A stretch of DNA of 64,000 nt, taken from the NCBI GenBank assembly GCA_947486575.1, contig CANKUB010000005.1, positions 25,500-89,499 on the forward strand, given 5' to 3'. The notes beneath the pieces were generated by a model. That model saw only the letters and a list, made by a program, of their open reading frames with translations. It was not told the origin of the DNA and did no database searches. The stretch is from Betaproteobacteria bacterium (GTDB lineage Bacteria; Pseudomonadota; Gammaproteobacteria; Burkholderiales; SG8-41). Positions 43,405-53,380 of the stretch are shown in pieces (positions within the stretch are counted from its first letter, which is position 1; each line of letters starts with the position of its first letter). Both the position numbers and the translations under genes were made by a program.

Positions 43405-44463
43405 TTACTTGGCTTCTAGATCAATAATTTCGTGCACGTCGGAATCAATATGTGTGCCCGGCGCGCCGCCGGACGCGGCATCGCCACTTACCAGATGAAA
43501 CTTGCCATTGATAATGTCGCCCGCCAATCCGTGACGCGGAAACTCCATGTCGGGCAACTGCTCCCAGCGGTTATTTGCCGGGTTGTAGGCCTCCACTGCG
43601 CGAAAGGTTCTTTGCCACGGGCCGGACGCGCGCTCTTCACCGCCCGCGACGTAAATTTTGCCTTTATGCGTACCCCATGCCACAGCGCTGCGCGGATTAG
43701 GCATCGACGCCTTTAACGAACCCCATTGATCGGTCGCGGGATCGTACTCTTCCACCAGCCCGACGTTGGTCGCGCGCGTGATGAATGCCGCGCCCACGCG
43801 CCCGCCCAAATAATAAATTTTATTGTTTACCGTGCCGATGGCGCCGTGATTGCGCGCGGTGGGCATCGACTGACGCGCCTGCCAGGCGTTGGTGGCGGGG
43901 TCATACATCTCGTTGGTCGATAGCGCGCGATGCGGGCGGGCAGGGTGCAGCACGGTCTCTTTTGAACCGGGGTGAGGGCCTGCGCCGCCGATGACATAAA
44001 TTTTGCCGTCGTGTACGGTGGCGGCGGGTGCGCCACGTCGCGCAGGCAACGGTGCTAATGGCTTCCACGTGTCCGCCGCCGGATCGTATTCGAACACGTT
44101 GTCCATCGGCTGCCACCCTGCCGGGCCTGCATCGGGATATTTGAAACCGCCGATGACATAAATTTTGCCGTTCACTTCCGCCAGCGCAATGTGATGCGAC
44201 GCGATGGGCATGTTCTTCTTTTTGGTCCAGGTGTCTTTCGCCGGATCATATTCATAGACCAGACCCTTCGGCTTCCAGCCCGGCGCAAGTCCGCCGAACA
44301 CATAAAATTTTCCGCTCGCGCCGATACCATAAAGCTCTTCAGATGCTTCAGGAAAGGGCGCGGCGCGTGATAATTTTTGCGCGGCAGCCAAGCCCGAAGC
44401 AAGCAGCATACACGCTGCAATCGCCATGGAAATATATTGTAAGCTTTTATTTTTAAACAACAT
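43405..44463 (-). CDS. Secreted kelch-repeat beta-propeller protein
   Basis: A protein of about 352 residues with a signal peptide (ending GLAAAQ) and about six kelch repeats, seen as returning G-K-I-Y-V-I-G-G blades with Y-D-P-A-x-D-x-W between them. Kelch propellers usually bind ligands or act as sugar lactone or sialic acid modifying proteins in the periplasm. The start at 44463 is supported by AGGGGAG eight bases upstream. It has its own terminator. No enzymatic motif is evident. Confidence 0.85.
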   Translation of the reverse strand: MLFKNKSLQYISMAIAACMLLASGLAAAQKLSRAAPFPEASEELYGIGASGKFYVFGGLAPGWKPKGLVYEYDPAKDTWTKKKNMPIASHHIALAEVNGKIYVIGGFKYPDAGPAGWQPMDNVFEYDPAADTWKPLAPLPARRGAPAATVHDGKIYVIGGAGPHPGSKETVLHPARPHRALSTNEMYDPATNAWQARQSMPTARNHGAIGTVNNKIYYLGGRVGAAFITRATNVGLVEEYDPATDQWGSLKASMPNPRSAVAWGTHKGKIYVAGGEERASGPWQRTFRAVEAYNPANNRWEQLPDMEFPRHGLAGDIINGKFHLVSGDAASGGAPGTHIDSDVHEIIDLEAK

Positions 44464-44543
44464 TTTTTCTCCCCTAAGTTGCTTGTGGCACAATGGCACG
44501 TGACAATGCTACGCCATTGCCGGGATTAAGAACAAATCTGTGA

Positions 44544-45128
44544 CTAAAAAGTTTTAGCAGTAGAAATTCCGCAGAACGCCAGCACGGCATCCAGATAATT
44601 CTCAAAATCGCCAAAGCCGTGATCGCCGCCGGGTATCACCCATTGGCGTGCGCCGTGATATTTTTCGACGGCATCACGATAGTCGAGCACTTCGTCACCG
44701 GTGCGAGTGATCAACATATAACGCGCGGGTGTGATCGCCGTTGTTTCCAGTGCTTGCAGTTCGGTGATGTGTTGCGCGGAGAGTTCGTACTGCGCGCCCG
44801 TGTAAATATTCTGTTGTGGGCCAAGATATCCACGCAACAAGTCATACGGCTTCACCGCCGGATTCACCAATGCTGCGCGCAACGCGAAATGCGCATGGTT
44901 TTCTACCAGCCACGTCGCGTAAAAGCCGCCCAGCGAACTGCCGATCAGCGCTGCACCAGGATGCTGCTCAATCAAATCGCGCAGCAACGCCATCGCTTCG
45001 GCTGGGCGATGCGGCAAAGCTGGCACCAGATACTCAGCTTCACGCCCCAGTGCGCGCATGCGCTCGCCGACGAGCCGCGCCTTGTACGAATTGGGTGCGC
45101 TGTTAAAACCGTGGATGTATATCAGCAT
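44544..45128 (-). CDS. YqiA-like alpha/beta hydrolase
   Basis: A small alpha/beta hydrolase of 194 residues without a signal peptide. The start MLIYIHGFNSAPNSYKA, the nucleophile elbow GSSLGGFYATWL (Ser near residue 64) and the late PGGDHGF His match the YqiA/UPF0227 esterase group; an Asp in RTGDEVLDY completes the triad. These act on short esters. The gene lies 34 bases after the cytochrome c4 gene on the same strand. Confidence 0.88.
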   Translation of the reverse strand: MLIYIHGFNSAPNSYKARLVGERMRALGREAEYLVPALPHRPAEAMALLRDLIEQHPGAALIGSSLGGFYATWLVENHAHFALRAALVNPAVKPYDLLRGYLGPQQNIYTGAQYELSAQHITELQALETTAITPARYMLITRTGDEVLDYRDAVEKYHGARQWVIPGGDHGFGDFENYLDAVLAFCGISTAKTF

Positions 45129-45162
45129 GTACGATGCGCTTCGTCACTTGCCGTCGGGCGCG

Positions 45163-45753
45163 TTACTTCAAAGCGGACAAATAATCGGCAAGCGTTGCGA
45201 TGTCAGCCTCAGATAACGCCTGCACCGCAGAGGTCATCTGCCCATCCATATCAAAGCGGGTGGACGCCTTAAAGCCGAGCAACTGCGTTTTGAGATAATC
45301 CATCTGTTGCCCGGCGAGCCGCGGAATGTGTTGTTGCCCCATCAGCGCCGGGCCGTGACACTGTGTGCAGTTGAATTGCTGAGCCAATCGCGCGCCCACT
45401 TCAGCAGTGGCGGAAGGAGCTTCACGTGTTGGAAGCACCAGTTTTTGCGCCGCGAAGTACGCCGCGAGATTGTTCAAGTCGGCATTGGCCAAACCGGTCG
45501 CGAACGGCGACATCTGCGCATCTTTACGCCGCCCCTCACGAAACATCACAAGTTGCGTGGCGATAAACTGCGCGGGCTGCCCCGCCAGCGACGGAATCGC
45601 CGGGCTCGCCGAATTACCTTCCGGGCCGTGACAGGCCACGCACGTCTGCGCTTTTTGCATGCCCGCCGCCATGTCGGCAGCCAGCACTGAAACAGGCAGC
45701 GTGACGGCAAGGAGTAACCCCACCGCCACGCGAACTACGGCTACAAAAATCAC
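45163..45753 (-). CDS. Diheme cytochrome c (c4 type)
   Basis: A 196-residue periplasmic protein with a signal ending at VLAADM and two cytochrome c lobes: CVACH near residue 38 and CTQCH near residue 130, each followed by the c4-type pattern P-x-L-A-G-Q-x-x-x-Y/F. The protein carries electrons between dehydrogenases or bc1 and an oxidase. Its start overlaps the stop of the sorbosone-dehydrogenase-like gene by four bases, so it is likely that enzyme's acceptor. Confidence 0.92.
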   Translation of the reverse strand: MIFVAVVRVAVGLLLAVTLPVSVLAADMAAGMQKAQTCVACHGPEGNSASPAIPSLAGQPAQFIATQLVMFREGRRKDAQMSPFATGLANADLNNLAAYFAAQKLVLPTREAPSATAEVGARLAQQFNCTQCHGPALMGQQHIPRLAGQQMDYLKTQLLGFKASTRFDMDGQMTSAVQALSEADIATLADYLSALK

Positions 45754-47021
45754 TTCTTATAACTGATGCGATAGATGATGCCGTTGAAATCGTCGGACAC
45801 CAGCATCGAGCCGTCACGCAGCTGCAGCACGTCTACCGGACGCCCCCACATGGGTGGATCACCTTTGTCGTCGGTCAGGAAGCCTTCGAGGAAAGGCTTC
45901 ATGCCGGTGACCTTGCCTGCGGCATCCGTAGTCACGCGCATGACGTTGTAACCGTGCTTGGTGTTGCGGTTCCACGAGCCGTGCATGGCAACGAACATAT
46001 TATTCTGGTACTCCGCCGGGAACATTTTGCCGGTGTAAAAACGCATGCCGAGCGGCGCTATATGCGGACCCAGTTTAGCGGCGGGTGCATCAAACTCTTT
46101 GCACGAGCGGCCCTTGCCAAACTCGGGATCAAGCAGGTCGCCCTGATGGCAGAACGGATAGCCGAAATTCATGTTCTTGCGCGACACGCGGTGCAGGGTG
46201 TCGTTCGGCAGATCATCGCTGATCCAGTCGCGTGCGTGGTTGGTAAACCACAGTTCCTTGGTGCGCGGATGCCAATCCATGCCTACCGAGTTGCGCACGC
46301 CTTGTGCTACGGTTTCGAGCACGCCGGTGTTCGGATCAACACGCTGCATGGTTGCCTGATTGTAATTCGGCAGCACAATGTTGCCCGGCGCGCCGACGTT
46401 GAAATACAGCTTGCCGTCGGGCCCCATCGCCAGATATTTCCAGAAGTGCCCCGCTTGCGCCGACGGATCGAGATTGTCGATCACTACTTTGGCTGCCGGC
46501 GGATTGTCCAGCGCGTCCTCAATGCCGTCGTAACGCGTGATGCGATGACGTTCTGCCACGTAGAGCGTGCCTTTGCTGAACGCAACACCGTTGGGCACTT
46601 TCATGCCGGTGAATAGTTTTTTGATTTCGCGCTTGTCGCCGCGATCGACAATCGCGTAAACCTCAGTCAGATTGCGGTTGCTGACGAACACGGTGCCTTT
46701 GTCGCCCAGCGCCAGCGAGCGCGCTTCGGGCACGCCTTCCACCCACACTTCCACTTTGAAGCCGGGCGGCACTTTGAGTTTATCGAGCGGCAGATCGGCG
46801 GAAGTACGCCCGGTGAAATGTGGCGCGAACGGATGCAACGGCGATTTCGCCTGATCCGCAGAACGGCCTTGCTGCCAGGACGGTGGCGCTGCGGGTGCGG
46901 CTGCCGGTGCCGCAGGCGCTTGCGCCCAAGCGCTGTTGGCCACCAACAGGGCGGCCGCGCCTGCGGACATTATGCCCACCCATCGGTAGATCGATCGATG
47001 TAACCTTGTAGAAATACGCAT
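45750..47021 (-). CDS. PQQ-dependent sugar/sorbosone dehydrogenase-like beta-propeller
   Basis: A 423-residue secreted protein (signal ending SAWAQ) of the soluble glucose/sorbosone dehydrogenase fold. After an Ala/Pro linker, LKVPPGFKVEVWVEGVPEARSLALGDKGTVFVSNR starts the propeller; GVRNSVGMDWHPRTKELWFTNHARD and MWGRPVDVLQLRDGSMLVSDD are typical later blades. Such proteins oxidise aldoses or sorbosone with PQQ. The coupled cytochrome c4 gene would take the electrons. The substrate is unproven. Confidence 0.87.
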   Translation of the reverse strand: MRISTRLHRSIYRWVGIMSAGAAALLVANSAWAQAPAAPAAAPAAPPSWQQGRSADQAKSPLHPFAPHFTGRTSADLPLDKLKVPPGFKVEVWVEGVPEARSLALGDKGTVFVSNRNLTEVYAIVDRGDKREIKKLFTGMKVPNGVAFSKGTLYVAERHRITRYDGIEDALDNPPAAKVVIDNLDPSAQAGHFWKYLAMGPDGKLYFNVGAPGNIVLPNYNQATMQRVDPNTGVLETVAQGVRNSVGMDWHPRTKELWFTNHARDWISDDLPNDTLHRVSRKNMNFGYPFCHQGDLLDPEFGKGRSCKEFDAPAAKLGPHIAPLGMRFYTGKMFPAEYQNNMFVAMHGSWNRNTKHGYNVMRVTTDAAGKVTGMKPFLEGFLTDDKGDPPMWGRPVDVLQLRDGSMLVSDDFNGIIYRISYKK

Positions 47022-47114
47022 GAATTCCCCTAAGATTCGTTGTCTAAATAATACGTTTTTTACACAATACGGAATTTAGTTTAACACGTCATCACGCAAG
47101 TCGTTGAGCACGCG

Positions 47115-48110
47115 TTAGATCAGCTTCACCAGTTGCTTGCCGAAATTTTTCCCGTTGAGCAATCCGATAAATGCTGCAGGCGCATTGTCGAGCCCGATGG
47201 CGATGCTCTCACGGTATTTGAGTTTGCCCGTATGCACCATTTCGCCAAGCTCTTTCATGGCAGGTCGCCACAAATCCATGTGATCCGAGCAGATGAATCC
47301 GCGCAATTGAATACGGTTTACCAGAAAGCTGCGGAAATTGCGTACCGTCAACGCATCGGGATCGTTGTAGCCTGAAATAAGCCCGCACAGCGCGATGCGT
47401 GAGAAGGCATTCATGTGGTTCAGCACGCTATTCAGTATCGCGCCGCCGACATTGTCGAAGTAAACGTCGATGCCTTTGGGACATGACGCAGCGAGTGCCG
47501 CATCAAGATTGCCTGCTTTGTAATCGATGCAGGCATCAAAGCCGAGCTCATTCACCACGTAATCGCATTTCGCGCGGCCACCGGCAATGCCTACGGCGCG
47601 ACAGCCTTGCAACTTCGCCAATTGCCCGACGGCGCTGCCGACGGCGCCACTGGCAGCCGATACGACTACGGTTTCACCTGCTTTGGGTTTGCCGTGCTCG
47701 TTTAACCCAATCCATGCGGTGACGCCGGGCATGCCCACCGCGCCCAGATACGCCGACAGCGGCACGAGTGTCGTATCCAGCTTGCGCACGCCACTGCCGT
47801 TGGAGACGCCATATTCCTGCCAGCCGGTGCGTGTTTCAACGAAATCACCTGCCTTGAACTTCTCGTGATGCGATTCTATTACTTCACCCACCACGGTGCC
47901 GACCATGACGGCACCGAGCTCTGCATTGGCGGCGTACGATTTGGCCTCGTCCATGCGTCCACGCATGTAGGGGTCGAGCGACAAGTAGTGTGCGCGTACA
48001 ACGAATTCGCCTTCACCGGCCTTGGGAATTTCGGATTCGACAATGCGAAAATGGCTCTCTTCGACCGCGCCTGTTGGGCGGGCGGCGAGTAGTACTTGCT
48101 TATTCTTCAA
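47115..48110 (-). CDS. Zinc-free MDR family NADP-dependent oxidoreductase
   Basis: A 331-residue medium-chain reductase of the CurA/prostaglandin reductase type. SLDPYMRGRM near residue 46, the nucleotide site VVVSAASGAVGSAVGQLAKL (about 148-167) and YFDNVGGAILN near 238 are family marks; the Cys/His zinc ligands of alcohol dehydrogenases are missing. Such enzymes reduce the double bond of 2-enones and 2-enals. It stands alone between the sorbosone-dehydrogenase pair and the VIT protein. Confidence 0.92.
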   Translation of the reverse strand: MKNKQVLLAARPTGAVEESHFRIVESEIPKAGEGEFVVRAHYLSLDPYMRGRMDEAKSYAANAELGAVMVGTVVGEVIESHHEKFKAGDFVETRTGWQEYGVSNGSGVRKLDTTLVPLSAYLGAVGMPGVTAWIGLNEHGKPKAGETVVVSAASGAVGSAVGQLAKLQGCRAVGIAGGRAKCDYVVNELGFDACIDYKAGNLDAALAASCPKGIDVYFDNVGGAILNSVLNHMNAFSRIALCGLISGYNDPDALTVRNFRSFLVNRIQLRGFICSDHMDLWRPAMKELGEMVHTGKLKYRESIAIGLDNAPAAFIGLLNGKNFGKQLVKLI

Positions 48111-48157
48111 CGGGGTGCTCCTCGGGGTTATTGATCAACGGCGAGGATGCACTTTAC

Positions 48158-51148
48158 TCACTTCACCTCGAATTCGCCAACTTGTACCACTTCGCTCCTG
48201 CCTTTCAGGCGCAGAGTAACCGTTTGCTCTTGCTGTTGCTTCGTGCCAAAGCGCGTGGTGAGTTTTAGCTGCAATGTAGTCGCCCCGGCGACGATTTGCT
48301 GGTTGTGGCCGTAAAAATTGGCTTCAACCTTATACTTGCCGGGCTTTGCGTGCTTGAGTGAAAACGTTTCCGGGCCGTAGCCGCCGGTGTAATCCTGCGA
48401 CATGCGCCCGCCCTGATAGGTGATGCGATTGCCGTAATACGCCTTTTCGCCATTCGGATCCGTTACCCACAAGTCAATGTCGGTGTTGTCGGCGTCCCAC
48501 GACAGTGCTACGCGCAAATCCAGCGGCAGATTGCGCATTAACCGTGAATCGAAGCGGCTGGTGTCTATCGCGGCGTCCGCCGTGGCGGCAATCGCATTCA
48601 GCTCGTCCAGCGCGGTGAGTTCAATTTCTGGAAAACGACCGTGCCACGGACGAATCACCACTTCGTGCAGACTATCGACGGCTTTTTGCCATTGCTTGTC
48701 GGCGGCATAAGCCAGACCGAGATCGCGATACGATTGCGGTTCGTTGGGCGCGAGATCAAGCACGCGTGAGAGTATCGGTATCGCAAGCCGCGCTTGCCCG
48801 GCCTGCATCAGGCGGTAGCCGAGGATGCGCAGGATTTGCCGGTTTTCCAGTTCCATCTCGGCAAGATTGCTCAGCACACGCACACCCAGTGCGGTCAGAC
48901 CTTTGTCGAAAAACGCGTCGGCAGCGTCCAGAAAAAACGCCGTGCTGTTACTGTAGGCAGGCCGCTCGTTCATATAAACGCCATACAAATCCTGATTCGA
49001 TGCCTCGCGAAAGCGTGCGAAGTAGGGCGCGTCAGGTGTTGCGCGTTTGAGTTGTATGCCCATCGTCACCGTCGCAGGCGAGCCGCTGCCAAAACCATCA
49101 TCGGATTTCGCCAATCGCCCGGACGCCAGCGCAGAGTCTGCTGCCGCAGGTGCCTGCCGCATGGCGGGGCGCGCTGCGTTCGCTGAGGTCGGCGGTGGTG
49201 GCGCGGACGGACGTTGTGCGGCAAGGCGTGAGCGATTGACGTCGCGTCGTTCGCTGTCCTGCAGAACGTCGCCTTCTCGTCGCAGCTGTGCGCCAAGCTT
49301 GGCCTTGGACTCAAGCTGCGGTCGCGCATTCTTGGGGAAATCTTTTTCCCACCAGGCGGTTTTCTCCTTGAACATTTGCACGACACGCGTCAGTTGGCGT
49401 GCGCGTTCGTCGCTGGCGAGGACGTGCTGACTGCCGCGTTGACGTTCATACTCCGCACGCAATTCCGCAGAAGCTGCGGGTGGAACGATTTCGTGGCGCA
49501 CATAATCTTCAATACGGTCGAGCACGATCAGCGAGGTTTCGCGCGAGGTCAGGTTGAACGCCATCCCCAGGCGGCGGATTTCGGCGCGATGCAGTCGATA
49601 CTCGCCGTCGAGTTCGGCCACGCGCAATTGGGCCCACGCGGTTGCCGCAAGATTGTCGGGGTTTTGCTCTGCGCGCACAGGTATGCTGATGGTCTCCGAC
49701 GCGGTGCGAAGCCCTGGCGTCGAAACCACAACGCGCAGTACGCCGCTTGGCCCCTGGAATTGTCCCGCCACCAGCCAGCGCCCATTGTTCGCCACGCGCG
49801 ACGCGGCGGTCAGCATAGTCACGCCATCGCCGTGGAGATTAATGATGCGTGCTTCTGCATACAAAAGGGAGCGAGCGGCTTCAGCAGCTGTTTGCGTCTG
49901 CAGATCGAGAAATTTTCCGCCATTAACTTCGGCGAGACGCCCTAGCCGGGCGGGATCGGCCTGTGCGGCAGCGTTCACCGTATACAGCGGGACGTGAATG
50001 TTCGCGAAGGGGCGCTCGCCAAAATTATCCAGTCCATCGCTGAACAAGAGGTATTCCTGCACATCGGTCTCGGCGGAAAAGGCGCCGAGATGCGTAGCGC
50101 CGTCATAGGGCGTACTCTCCAGCGCGCGCCTCAACGCATGCCAGTCGCCGTTGACAATGCGAAATCGTTCCACGGCATCGGCTGTATTGCGCACGCGCGT
50201 TAGCCGAATTTCGCCGCTACCCATGCGCTTGAAATAGGCATCCAGCAGCGCGAATTCCCGCGCATGATCGCGCGCAGCACCTGATCCCGAGGCATCCCAG
50301 ATGATGCCTGCCAGCTGCGGTATTTTGCGCAGGGCAACGTTTGCAGGGCGGGTTGGAACTTCGGCGACAAAGTAGGTTGTGCCGTTGAGCGTTTGTGTGC
50401 GCACCTCGGGGCGGATGGATGCGGGCAGTTGCACATCGAGCATGCCCCGGGCGAGGTAGTCTTTGCGCGAAATTTCGGCCTCGTAGTCGACGCCGCGTGC
50501 GCGAAAAACCAAGCCATCAGGCCGGGTATTGAAGATGGGGGCTTGCTCCGGCGCGCGCACGGTTACCCGCAGATTAAAGCCTGATAATTGCCGGGCGTAG
50601 TCGAGCGGCACGCGGTAACGCCGCAGTGCGCCCATCGCGCTCACTGTTGGCAGGGTTTCCGCATAGCGTATCAGCACGCGTCGCGTGCCCTGTGCGGGCA
50701 GCGGATAGACGCGCAGCTTGTAGTTGTTGCCAAGCGTGGCTTGCAGCAGCGCGGGATCGATGCGTGTGCGTATCACGTCTTCGAACACCTGCTGGCCTTT
50801 GGCCTTTTCGACTGGCACGGCTTCGCGCAGATTGCCGTCAATATCGAGTGCGAAGCCCACCACCTGCTGGCCGTCGAGCAGCGGAAATTGCAGCTCGCCT
50901 TCGAGTACACGCCGGTTCGGGTTGAAGAAGGTCATCTCTACGGTGGTGAGCGCGCGGCTGCCGCTGATTTCCGATTCGATACGCACGGTTTGCAATTCAA
51001 CGGGCGCTTCCGCGCCGCGCGCCACGGTCAACGTGGGCGGCTGGAACACGGGGCGCACATCCTGTGCATTGGCGTATTGCGTGTAGCCGAGCGCGCAACC
51101 TGCCAGTATGGCCGTGCGCATATTGATAATAAATTTTCTGCGATTCAT
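48158..51148 (-). CDS. VIT/vWA domain protein with C-terminal DUF2135
   Basis: A 996-residue secreted protein. After the signal (ending YANAQ) there is a VIT domain (VEMTFFNPNRRVLEGELQFPL and VRVYPLP-like strands, residues 40-170), then a vWA-like domain with the metal site DASGSG near residue 290, a linker with Arg/Lys-rich helices, TPR-like repeats (about 760-860) and a C-terminal DUF2135 domain with WDADNTDIDLWVTDPNGEK. Bacterial VIT-vWA proteins are thought to be surface or periplasmic adhesion or signalling proteins. Its role here is unknown. Confidence 0.87.
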   Translation of the reverse strand: MNRRKFIINMRTAILAGCALGYTQYANAQDVRPVFQPPTLTVARGAEAPVELQTVRIESEISGSRALTTVEMTFFNPNRRVLEGELQFPLLDGQQVVGFALDIDGNLREAVPVEKAKGQQVFEDVIRTRIDPALLQATLGNNYKLRVYPLPAQGTRRVLIRYAETLPTVSAMGALRRYRVPLDYARQLSGFNLRVTVRAPEQAPIFNTRPDGLVFRARGVDYEAEISRKDYLARGMLDVQLPASIRPEVRTQTLNGTTYFVAEVPTRPANVALRKIPQLAGIIWDASGSGAARDHAREFALLDAYFKRMGSGEIRLTRVRNTADAVERFRIVNGDWHALRRALESTPYDGATHLGAFSAETDVQEYLLFSDGLDNFGERPFANIHVPLYTVNAAAQADPARLGRLAEVNGGKFLDLQTQTAAEAARSLLYAEARIINLHGDGVTMLTAASRVANNGRWLVAGQFQGPSGVLRVVVSTPGLRTASETISIPVRAEQNPDNLAATAWAQLRVAELDGEYRLHRAEIRRLGMAFNLTSRETSLIVLDRIEDYVRHEIVPPAASAELRAEYERQRGSQHVLASDERARQLTRVVQMFKEKTAWWEKDFPKNARPQLESKAKLGAQLRREGDVLQDSERRDVNRSRLAAQRPSAPPPPTSANAARPAMRQAPAAADSALASGRLAKSDDGFGSGSPATVTMGIQLKRATPDAPYFARFREASNQDLYGVYMNERPAYSNSTAFFLDAADAFFDKGLTALGVRVLSNLAEMELENRQILRILGYRLMQAGQARLAIPILSRVLDLAPNEPQSYRDLGLAYAADKQWQKAVDSLHEVVIRPWHGRFPEIELTALDELNAIAATADAAIDTSRFDSRLMRNLPLDLRVALSWDADNTDIDLWVTDPNGEKAYYGNRITYQGGRMSQDYTGGYGPETFSLKHAKPGKYKVEANFYGHNQQIVAGATTLQLKLTTRFGTKQQQEQTVTLRLKGRSEVVQVGEFEVK

Positions 51149-51241
51149 GTTTGTCTCCGGACGGAGCTGCCGGACAAGCAGCTTTGTGCATGCGTAAACG
51201 GCGCCTGGCGCGGATTGGGGTTAGCTATTCGAGAAAAATAT

Positions 51242-51258
51242 GTAACTATTTGTTTTTA
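51242..51258 (-). repeat. Dispersed AAAACAAATASTTA motif, copy 9
   Basis: On the minus strand this reads TAAAAACAAATAGTTAC. It lies in the 218-base divergent region between the VIT and NHL genes, about 93 bases from the VIT start and 109 from the NHL start. Confidence 0.75.
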
Positions 51259-51366
51259 TTCATATTATTTATCTCGGTGCTATCGAATCGAAAGTTGCTT
51301 GCAAGTATCGGACGCGCAACTCATCATGTTGCCTATAACAATTCAGACCGTTCACAGGGAGAGCGC

Positions 51367-52476
51367 ATGATGCAAAGCAAATTTTTGATGGGCTTGGCTG
51401 CGTTGGCAACCGCAGCCATCGTTACGATGATCGGGTGCGCGCAACAACCGATGCAAAGCAGCGATGGGCCGCCACGCTATCAGATCGATCCCCTGTGGAT
51501 GAAGCCGATGCCGGATAACTGGATTTTCGGTCAGGTGTCGAGCGTGGCAGTGGACGACCACGATCATGTGTGGGTGTTGCACCGTCCGCGTACACTGCAC
51601 GCCGACGAAAAAGGGCGTGACCAGAAGCCGCCCACGAATCGTTGCTGCGTGTCCGCGCCCCCCGTCATCGAATACGATGCCAACGGCAATACCGTGCGTG
51701 GTTGGGGCGGGCCTGGCCAGGGCTACGACTGGCCCGCGCAGGAGCATGGCATTCATGTGGATAGCCAGGGCAACGTGTGGATTTCCGGCAACGATGCAGC
51801 TGATCATCATTTGCTCAAATTCACGCGCGAGGGCAAGTTCATCATGCAAATTGGCAAGCCCGGCAAATCGGAGGGTAGTAACAGCCGCACGCAACTGGGG
51901 TCTCCCGCGGCCATTGAATCCGATGCCGCCACCAATGAAATCTATGTCGGTGATGGCTATGGCAACAAGCGCGTAATCGTTTTCGATGCCACTACCGGCG
52001 CCTACAAACGTCATTGGGGCGCCTACGGCGCAGTGCCGGACGACGCGAAGCAACCGCCGTACAAACCGGGGATAACGCCATCCAGACAGTTCGGCAACCC
52101 GCATTGCGTGCGCCGCGCGCGTGATGGACAAATTTATGTATGTGATCGCCCGAACAACCGCATTCAGGTGTTTGAGGGCAGCGGAAAATTTCTGCGTGAG
52201 TTCTTTATCGAAGCGCAAACCCTGAGCGGCCCGCTGGCCGACATTGCGATTTCGCGAGACGCACAACAGCGTTATCTGTTCGTTGCCGACGGTTCGAATT
52301 CAGAGGTGTATATCATGGCGCGCGAAGACGGCAAAAAGCTTGGCGCATTCGGCAGACCGGGACGCCAGCCGGGTGAGTTCCGCAATATTCACAATATTGC
52401 GATTGATTCCAAAGGCAATTTGTATACAGCGGAAGCGGGGTTCGGGCGGCGTGTGCAGCGGTTTACGTTGCAGTAG
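51367..52476 (+). CDS. NHL-repeat beta-propeller lipoprotein
   Basis: A lipoprotein of about 369 residues (lipobox MIGC near residue 20) made mostly of NHL-type propeller blades, for example EIYVGDGYGNKRVIVFDATTG, QIYVCDRPNNRIQVFEGSG and GNLYTAEAGFGRRVQRF. Such proteins resemble six-bladed peptidylglycine-lyase-like propellers and are usually ligand-binding. The ATG at 51367 is preceded by AGGGAGA; the frame is open to 51151 but lacks a signal there. Its function is unknown. Confidence 0.85.
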   Translation: MMQSKFLMGLAALATAAIVTMIGCAQQPMQSSDGPPRYQIDPLWMKPMPDNWIFGQVSSVAVDDHDHVWVLHRPRTLHADEKGRDQKPPTNRCCVSAPPVIEYDANGNTVRGWGGPGQGYDWPAQEHGIHVDSQGNVWISGNDAADHHLLKFTREGKFIMQIGKPGKSEGSNSRTQLGSPAAIESDAATNEIYVGDGYGNKRVIVFDATTGAYKRHWGAYGAVPDDAKQPPYKPGITPSRQFGNPHCVRRARDGQIYVCDRPNNRIQVFEGSGKFLREFFIEAQTLSGPLADIAISRDAQQRYLFVADGSNSEVYIMAREDGKKLGAFGRPGRQPGEFRNIHNIAIDSKGNLYTAEAGFGRRVQRFTLQ

Positions 52477-52500
52477 CCAGGAAAAGAAAGGGGCTTCGGT

Positions 52501-53319
52501 TCAGTGCATGAACGACGTGGCGTCGGCGGGGATGTCTTTTTCCACCAGCGCCAGTTGCTCGTAGAACGAATCGAGATACGCTTTGAATGATGTGTCGTGC
52601 CGCTGCGTTTCGGCGGCCCCGAAATCCTGCTTTGGGCGCGGTTGCAGGTCAAAATGGCCGTAGGTATCTTTGCCCCGCACCAGACACGCGGGCATACGCT
52701 GCGGGCCGACGTGACGCACGCGAGTGGGGATAAAACTCAGCGCCAGACCCACGCGGCGTTGGTCGGAATTATTTGGTCCCGACTGATGCACGGTACAGGT
52801 GTGATGCAGCGAAAACTGGCCGGGCGCGAGCACACCGAATTCGGTCTGTGATTGATCAAACCACTCAACAATAACCTGTCCCGCCGTATTCACGCTGTTT
52901 TTAACCACATTGCTGCGCTGTTGCAGCTGGCCGCGAATGTGGCTGCCGACAGCAAACTCCATCGGCCCGGTTTCTTTGGGCGCATTGCTTAGCGCTACCA
53001 AGGCAGTGACGTGCTCATACGGGCGCAGGCCGAAATACGTGGAATCCTGATGCCATGCCGCGATACTTTCGGTGCGTGGCTCCTTGATAAAAAAGCGGCT
53101 GGTGTAGAGCAGAATATCGGGGCCGATCAAATCTTCGACCACATCGAGAATGGCAGGGAGATGAATCAGCTCATCCACCCATCGGCACAGAAAGTGCATG
53201 TTGCCGCGATACTTGCGATCAACATCCATCAGCGAGCCGCCCAGATGCGCTTCTGTTGCGCGCAGCGCTTCGCGGTAGCGTGCCACGTCAGTTGCGCTGA
53301 GCGCATTGAAAGGATACAA
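52501..53319 (-). CDS. Phytanoyl-CoA dioxygenase family protein, unclear start
   Basis: An Fe(II)/2-oxoglutarate enzyme of at least 272 residues. The iron site is His90-x-Asp92 in AAWHQDSTY with the distal His in CTVHQSGPN, followed by the Arg of RRVGLAL that binds 2-oxoglutarate. The TTG at 53319 is the only usual start, yet the family N-terminus continues upstream in frame (TTDHIASYRANGFL, up to about 53364), with no ATG, GTG or TTG before the stop at 53391. The true start may be a rare codon. It follows the LytTR gene. Confidence 0.85.
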   Translation of the reverse strand: MYPFNALSATDVARYREALRATEAHLGGSLMDVDRKYRGNMHFLCRWVDELIHLPAILDVVEDLIGPDILLYTSRFFIKEPRTESIAAWHQDSTYFGLRPYEHVTALVALSNAPKETGPMEFAVGSHIRGQLQQRSNVVKNSVNTAGQVIVEWFDQSQTEFGVLAPGQFSLHHTCTVHQSGPNNSDQRRVGLALSFIPTRVRHVGPQRMPACLVRGKDTYGHFDLQPRPKQDFGAAETQRHDTSFKAYLDSFYEQLALVEKDIPADATSFMH

Positions 53320-53380
53320 AAATCCATTCGCGCGATAACTCGCGATATGATCTGTTGTAAGTATTTTTGGCGCCCTAAAA

